A stretch of DNA of 64,000 bases from assembly GCA_015069605.1 (NCBI GenBank), contig SVII01000002.1, forward strand, positions 62,001-126,000. Reading direction: 5' to 3'. A program made the translations under genes and the position numbers. A model generated the notes under the pieces. It saw only the letters and a program-made list of their open reading frames with translations. It was not told the origin of the DNA and searched no databases. Of the stretch, positions 61,316-64,000 are shown one piece after another (position 1 is the stretch's first letter; every line of letters starts with the position of its first letter). The stretch is from Clostridiales bacterium (GTDB taxonomy: Bacteria; Bacillota; Clostridia; Christensenellales; Borkfalkiaceae).

Positions 61316-61657
61316 ATGGCAGAATATACGCACGAAGCGATTTTTTGTATAGTCAACAGCGGTTACAGCGAAGCGGTGATGGACGCGGCGAAGAAATTCG
61401 GCGCGCGCGGCGGCACGGTCATCAATGCGCGCGGTACGGCAAGCAAAGAAGCGGAAACCTTTTTCCATATCACAATCGAGCCCGAAAAGGAAATTGTTAT
61501 GATTCTTGTTCCTGCCAACATCAAGGACGACGTTATGCACGCCTTGTATAAAGAAGTTGGATTGGACACCGCAGGGCAAGGCATTGCCTTTTCCATGCCC
61601 GTGGACGGCGTAGCAGGGCTTTCTACCAATGAGCCCGAACCCAAGAAGGATCACTAA
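61316..61657 (+). CDS. P-II-like regulatory protein, second copy
   Basis: 113 residues, P-II fold: EAIFCIVNSGYSEAVMDAAKKFGARGGTVINARG, HITIEPEKEIVMILVPAN and GQGIAFSMPVDGVAGL. Standard P-II length, 10 bases after the first copy, AAGGAG 6 bases before the ATG. With the first copy it may form two homotrimers or a mixed trimer, one per half of the duplicated membrane protein (inference). Confidence 0.85.
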   Translation: MAEYTHEAIFCIVNSGYSEAVMDAAKKFGARGGTVINARGTASKEAETFFHITIEPEKEIVMILVPANIKDDVMHALYKEVGLDTAGQGIAFSMPVDGVAGLSTNEPEPKKDH

Positions 61658-61663
61658 TTTTTT

Positions 61664-61683
61664 CGTTCATCTCGTACCTGCCC
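61664..61683 (-). repeat. Dispersed intergenic repeat, partial copy 10
   Basis: Plus strand TTCATCTCGTACCTGCCC; the GGGCAGGTACG half is intact on the minus strand. Confidence 0.5.
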
Positions 61684-61710
61684 ACTTCCTTTACTATTGA
61701 TTGCATACAA

Positions 61711-61746
61711 AAAGGACTTATCGAAATTGATAAGTCCTTTCTTTTT
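61711..61746. terminator. Bidirectional terminator, P-II/pnp
   Basis: 12-base stem AAAGGACTTATC / GATAAGTCCTTT with T tracts on both sides. Confidence 0.92.
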
Positions 61747-61756
61747 TAATTCTTGA

Positions 61757-63850
61757 TTAGTCCATCTTTTCAAGCAATTTAAGGTCGATACCCTTTTCGC
61801 TGATCTTGATGATTTCTACTTTCACTTTGTCGCCGATATTCACAACATCTTCCACTTTGTTTACTCTTTGCGAGGACAATTTGGAAATGTGGATCATACC
61901 GTCTTTACCGGGTGCAAATTCAACAAACGCGCCGATTGCAATCGTACGAACAACTACGCCAACGAACATATCGCCCACTTCGGGATCGTGTACAATCGAT
62001 TGAATGATTGCCTTTGCGCGTTCTGCGTTTGCAACGTCGCCGAAGCAAGCCACGCATACGGTACCATCTTCTTCGATGTCAATCTTCGTACCTGTTTGTT
62101 CGATAATCTTGTTGATAACTTTACCTTGCTTACCAACAACGTCACCGATCTTTTCAGGGTTGATTTTGAAGGAAATAATCTTCGGAGCATAATCGGAAAG
62201 TTTTTCAGCCGTTTCAGGGATACATTCAAGCATTTTACCCAAAATGTGCTTTCTAGCTTCCTGCGCCTGCGCGATAGCGTCAAGCATAATTTGTTCGGAA
62301 ATACCCTTAATCTTAATATCCATTTGGATTGCCGTGATACCCTTATCCGTACCTGCTACCTTGAAGTCCATATCGCCAAGGAAGTCTTCAAGACCTTGGA
62401 TATCCGTCATGATAACGTATTTGCCCGTTTCGGGATCTTTTACAAGACCCATTGCGCAACCTGCTACGGGTGCTTTGATGGGAACACCTGCGTCCATAAG
62501 CGCCATCGTCGAACCGCATACGGATGCCATCGAGGACGAACCGTTCGAGGACATAATGTCGGATACGACACGGATTGCGTAAGGGAATTCGCTTGCTTCA
62601 GGAATTACGGGAACAAGCGCACGTTCCGCCAAAGCACCGTGACCGATTTCACGACGGCCGGGGCTTCTCAGCGCCTTTGCTTCACCCGTCGAATAGCCGG
62701 GGAAGTTATATTGATGCATATATCTCTTTTCTTCTTCTTCGTCAAGACCTTCCATTCTCTGCGCTTCACCGAGCATACCAAGCGTACAGGTCGTCAACGC
62801 CTGCGTTTGTCCTCTCGTGAATACAGCCGAACCGTGTACTCTGGGAAGAATGCCGTGTTCGCACCAGATAGGACGAACTTCGGTCAATTTTCTGCCGTCG
62901 GGACGAACACCGTCGAAAATCTTTGCACGAACGATACCTTTTACGATATAGTAAATGGAATCCTTCACTTCACGCATCTGTTCGGGATAGATTTCTTCAA
63001 AGTGCGCGATAATTTCCGCTTCTGCTTCCGCCTGACGAGCCTGACGTTCCTGACGGTCAAACGTATCGAGCGCTGCATACAATTTATCGTAGCCGTACGC
63101 CTTTACCGCTTCGTCAATTTCTTCGGGAATGTGGTAAAGTTCCATTTCTTTCTTGGGTTTACCTGCTTCCTGCGCGATACCTTCAATCCAAGCGCACACT
63201 TTCTTAATTTCTTCGTGACCGTACATGATCGCGCCAACCATTTGCGCGTCGGTAACTTCGTTTGCGCCTGCTTCGATCATCAAGATCGCATCTTTCGTAC
63301 CTGCCAAGGAAAGGTGAATGTCACTCTTTGCTCTTTGTTCCATATCGGGATTGATCACGTATTCACCGTCCACCATCCCCACGATTACCGAACCCGTGGG
63401 GCCTGCCCAAGGAATATCGGAAATGGACAACGCAATGGACGAACCGATCATAGCGATAGGTTCGGGAGCAACGTCGGGATCTACCGAAAGTGCCGTAGCA
63501 ACAACCACTACGTCATTGAAAATTCCCTTGGGGAACAAAGGACGAATGGGACGGTCGATCAAACGGCTGACAAGAATCGCCTTATCGGACGCTCTACCTT
63601 CACGTTTTTTGAAACCGCCGGGGATTTTACCCACAGCGAACATCTTTTCTTCAAAGTCAACCGAAAGGGGGAAGAAATCCATACCCTCTCTTGCCGTTTC
63701 GGACATACATACGGATACGTGTACCGCTGTGTCGCCGCAACGTACCAAACAAGCGCCGTTTGCCTGTTCTGCGTATTTGCCGATTTCTACTACGAGTTCT
63801 CTGCCTGCGTAGTTGGTCTTAAATACTTTTGCATTGTTCAAATCTGGCAT
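61757..63850 (-). CDS. pnp: Polyribonucleotide nucleotidyltransferase
   Basis: 3'-5' phosphorolytic exoribonuclease. Two RNase PH domains (SVDFEEKMFAVGKIPGGF; TRGQTQALTTCTLG ... SSNGSSSMASVCGSTMALMD), a KH domain (IGDVVGKQGKVINKIIEQT) and an S1 domain (GDMFVGVVVRTIAIGAFVEF). 697 aa, full length. AAGGAG upstream. Confidence 0.98.
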   Translation of the reverse strand: MPDLNNAKVFKTNYAGRELVVEIGKYAEQANGACLVRCGDTAVHVSVCMSETAREGMDFFPLSVDFEEKMFAVGKIPGGFKKREGRASDKAILVSRLIDRPIRPLFPKGIFNDVVVVATALSVDPDVAPEPIAMIGSSIALSISDIPWAGPTGSVIVGMVDGEYVINPDMEQRAKSDIHLSLAGTKDAILMIEAGANEVTDAQMVGAIMYGHEEIKKVCAWIEGIAQEAGKPKKEMELYHIPEEIDEAVKAYGYDKLYAALDTFDRQERQARQAEAEAEIIAHFEEIYPEQMREVKDSIYYIVKGIVRAKIFDGVRPDGRKLTEVRPIWCEHGILPRVHGSAVFTRGQTQALTTCTLGMLGEAQRMEGLDEEEEKRYMHQYNFPGYSTGEAKALRSPGRREIGHGALAERALVPVIPEASEFPYAIRVVSDIMSSNGSSSMASVCGSTMALMDAGVPIKAPVAGCAMGLVKDPETGKYVIMTDIQGLEDFLGDMDFKVAGTDKGITAIQMDIKIKGISEQIMLDAIAQAQEARKHILGKMLECIPETAEKLSDYAPKIISFKINPEKIGDVVGKQGKVINKIIEQTGTKIDIEEDGTVCVACFGDVANAERAKAIIQSIVHDPEVGDMFVGVVVRTIAIGAFVEFAPGKDGMIHISKLSSQRVNKVEDVVNIGDKVKVEIIKISEKGIDLKLLEKMD

Positions 63851-64000
63851 TGTAAATTTTCTCCTTATTATTTCTTTTTTCTGACACGCCTACGTTTACG
63901 CCGCCGGCATAAACGGTTTTTTATGGATATATCGGTTTTGTCCTCGCCCATGCCAAGGCTTGTCCAAAATGCCTATATATCGACAAAAAGAGCGAGTTAA
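63851..64000 (-). other. Upstream region of pnp
   Basis: 150 bases to the window edge with no coding frame. It can form a GTTTA...TAAAC stem around CCGGCGGCG (about 63888-63912). Many pnp genes have such a leader hairpin for autoregulation. No rpsO end is visible here. Confidence 0.4.

Noticed and set aside
61868..64000. 710-codon open frame antisense to pnp
   Set aside because: Reverse-frame artefact of pnp codon usage; composition is not protein-like.

Overview
This 64 kb window looks like a chromosome segment of a low-to-mid GC, Gram-positive, probably endospore-forming Clostridia-type bacterium (Bacillota), perhaps an uncultured gut lineage. The reasons are strong AAGGAGG-type ribosome binding sites, sigma-A promoters of TTGACA-N17-TATAAT type, a T-box leader, the sporulation genes yqfC, yqfD and a sipL-like gene, and two conserved Firmicute neighbourhoods: yqfC-yqfD-phoH-HD-ybeY-era-yqzL-recO and veg/sipL/ispE. 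Most genes lie on the minus strand. No rRNA, tRNA, CRISPR array, transposase or prophage was seen. Species cannot be named from sequence alone.

Region 1 (1-10010) is the standout. Eight co-directional genes sit behind one promoter. In order of transcription they are: a zinc-ribbon/SEL1/trypsin-like protease, an SPFH-like protein, a coiled-coil protein, a small ESCRT-III (Snf7)-like protein, a CbbX/SpoVK-type AAA+ ATPase and a RuvB-like AAA+ ATPase that both have N-terminal MIT-like helical bundles, a zinc-ribbon/TIR/SEL1 protein, and a membrane-anchored leucine-rich-repeat protein cut by the window edge. I read this as an ESCRT-like membrane-remodelling or envelope-stress machine coupled to proteolytic and possible NADase effectors. 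It is the best candidate for an undescribed system here. pfkA and an Mrr-type endonuclease with a winged-helix/AT-hook-like N-terminus follow.

Region 2 (13-28 kb) holds the recO-yqzL-era-ybeY-HD-phoH-yqfD-yqfC cluster, a heterodimeric ABC exporter, a two-TM acidic protein, ispE, a SipL-like coat morphogenesis protein and divergent veg. Region 3 (27.6-46.8 kb) has a flavodoxin-like reductase, an XRE/small-protein module, GTP-PEP carboxykinase, a membrane glycosyltransferase, a T-box-controlled cysE-cysS-alaS operon, a DeoR-FucU pair, ElaA, a polytopic CvpA-like protein, glnS, fhs and glyS.

Region 4 (46.9-64 kb) has small hypothetical genes, uvrA-uvrB, a phospholipase C-like/UMF1 transporter pair, a second XRE/small-protein module, ilvA-ridA (the enamine-producing enzyme next to its detoxifier), galM, a DUF1538 membrane protein followed by two P-II-like regulators, and pnp. 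A short motif close to GGCAGGTATGCGTTGAA recurs about ten times between genes; in one place it carries the start codon of a P-II-like gene.
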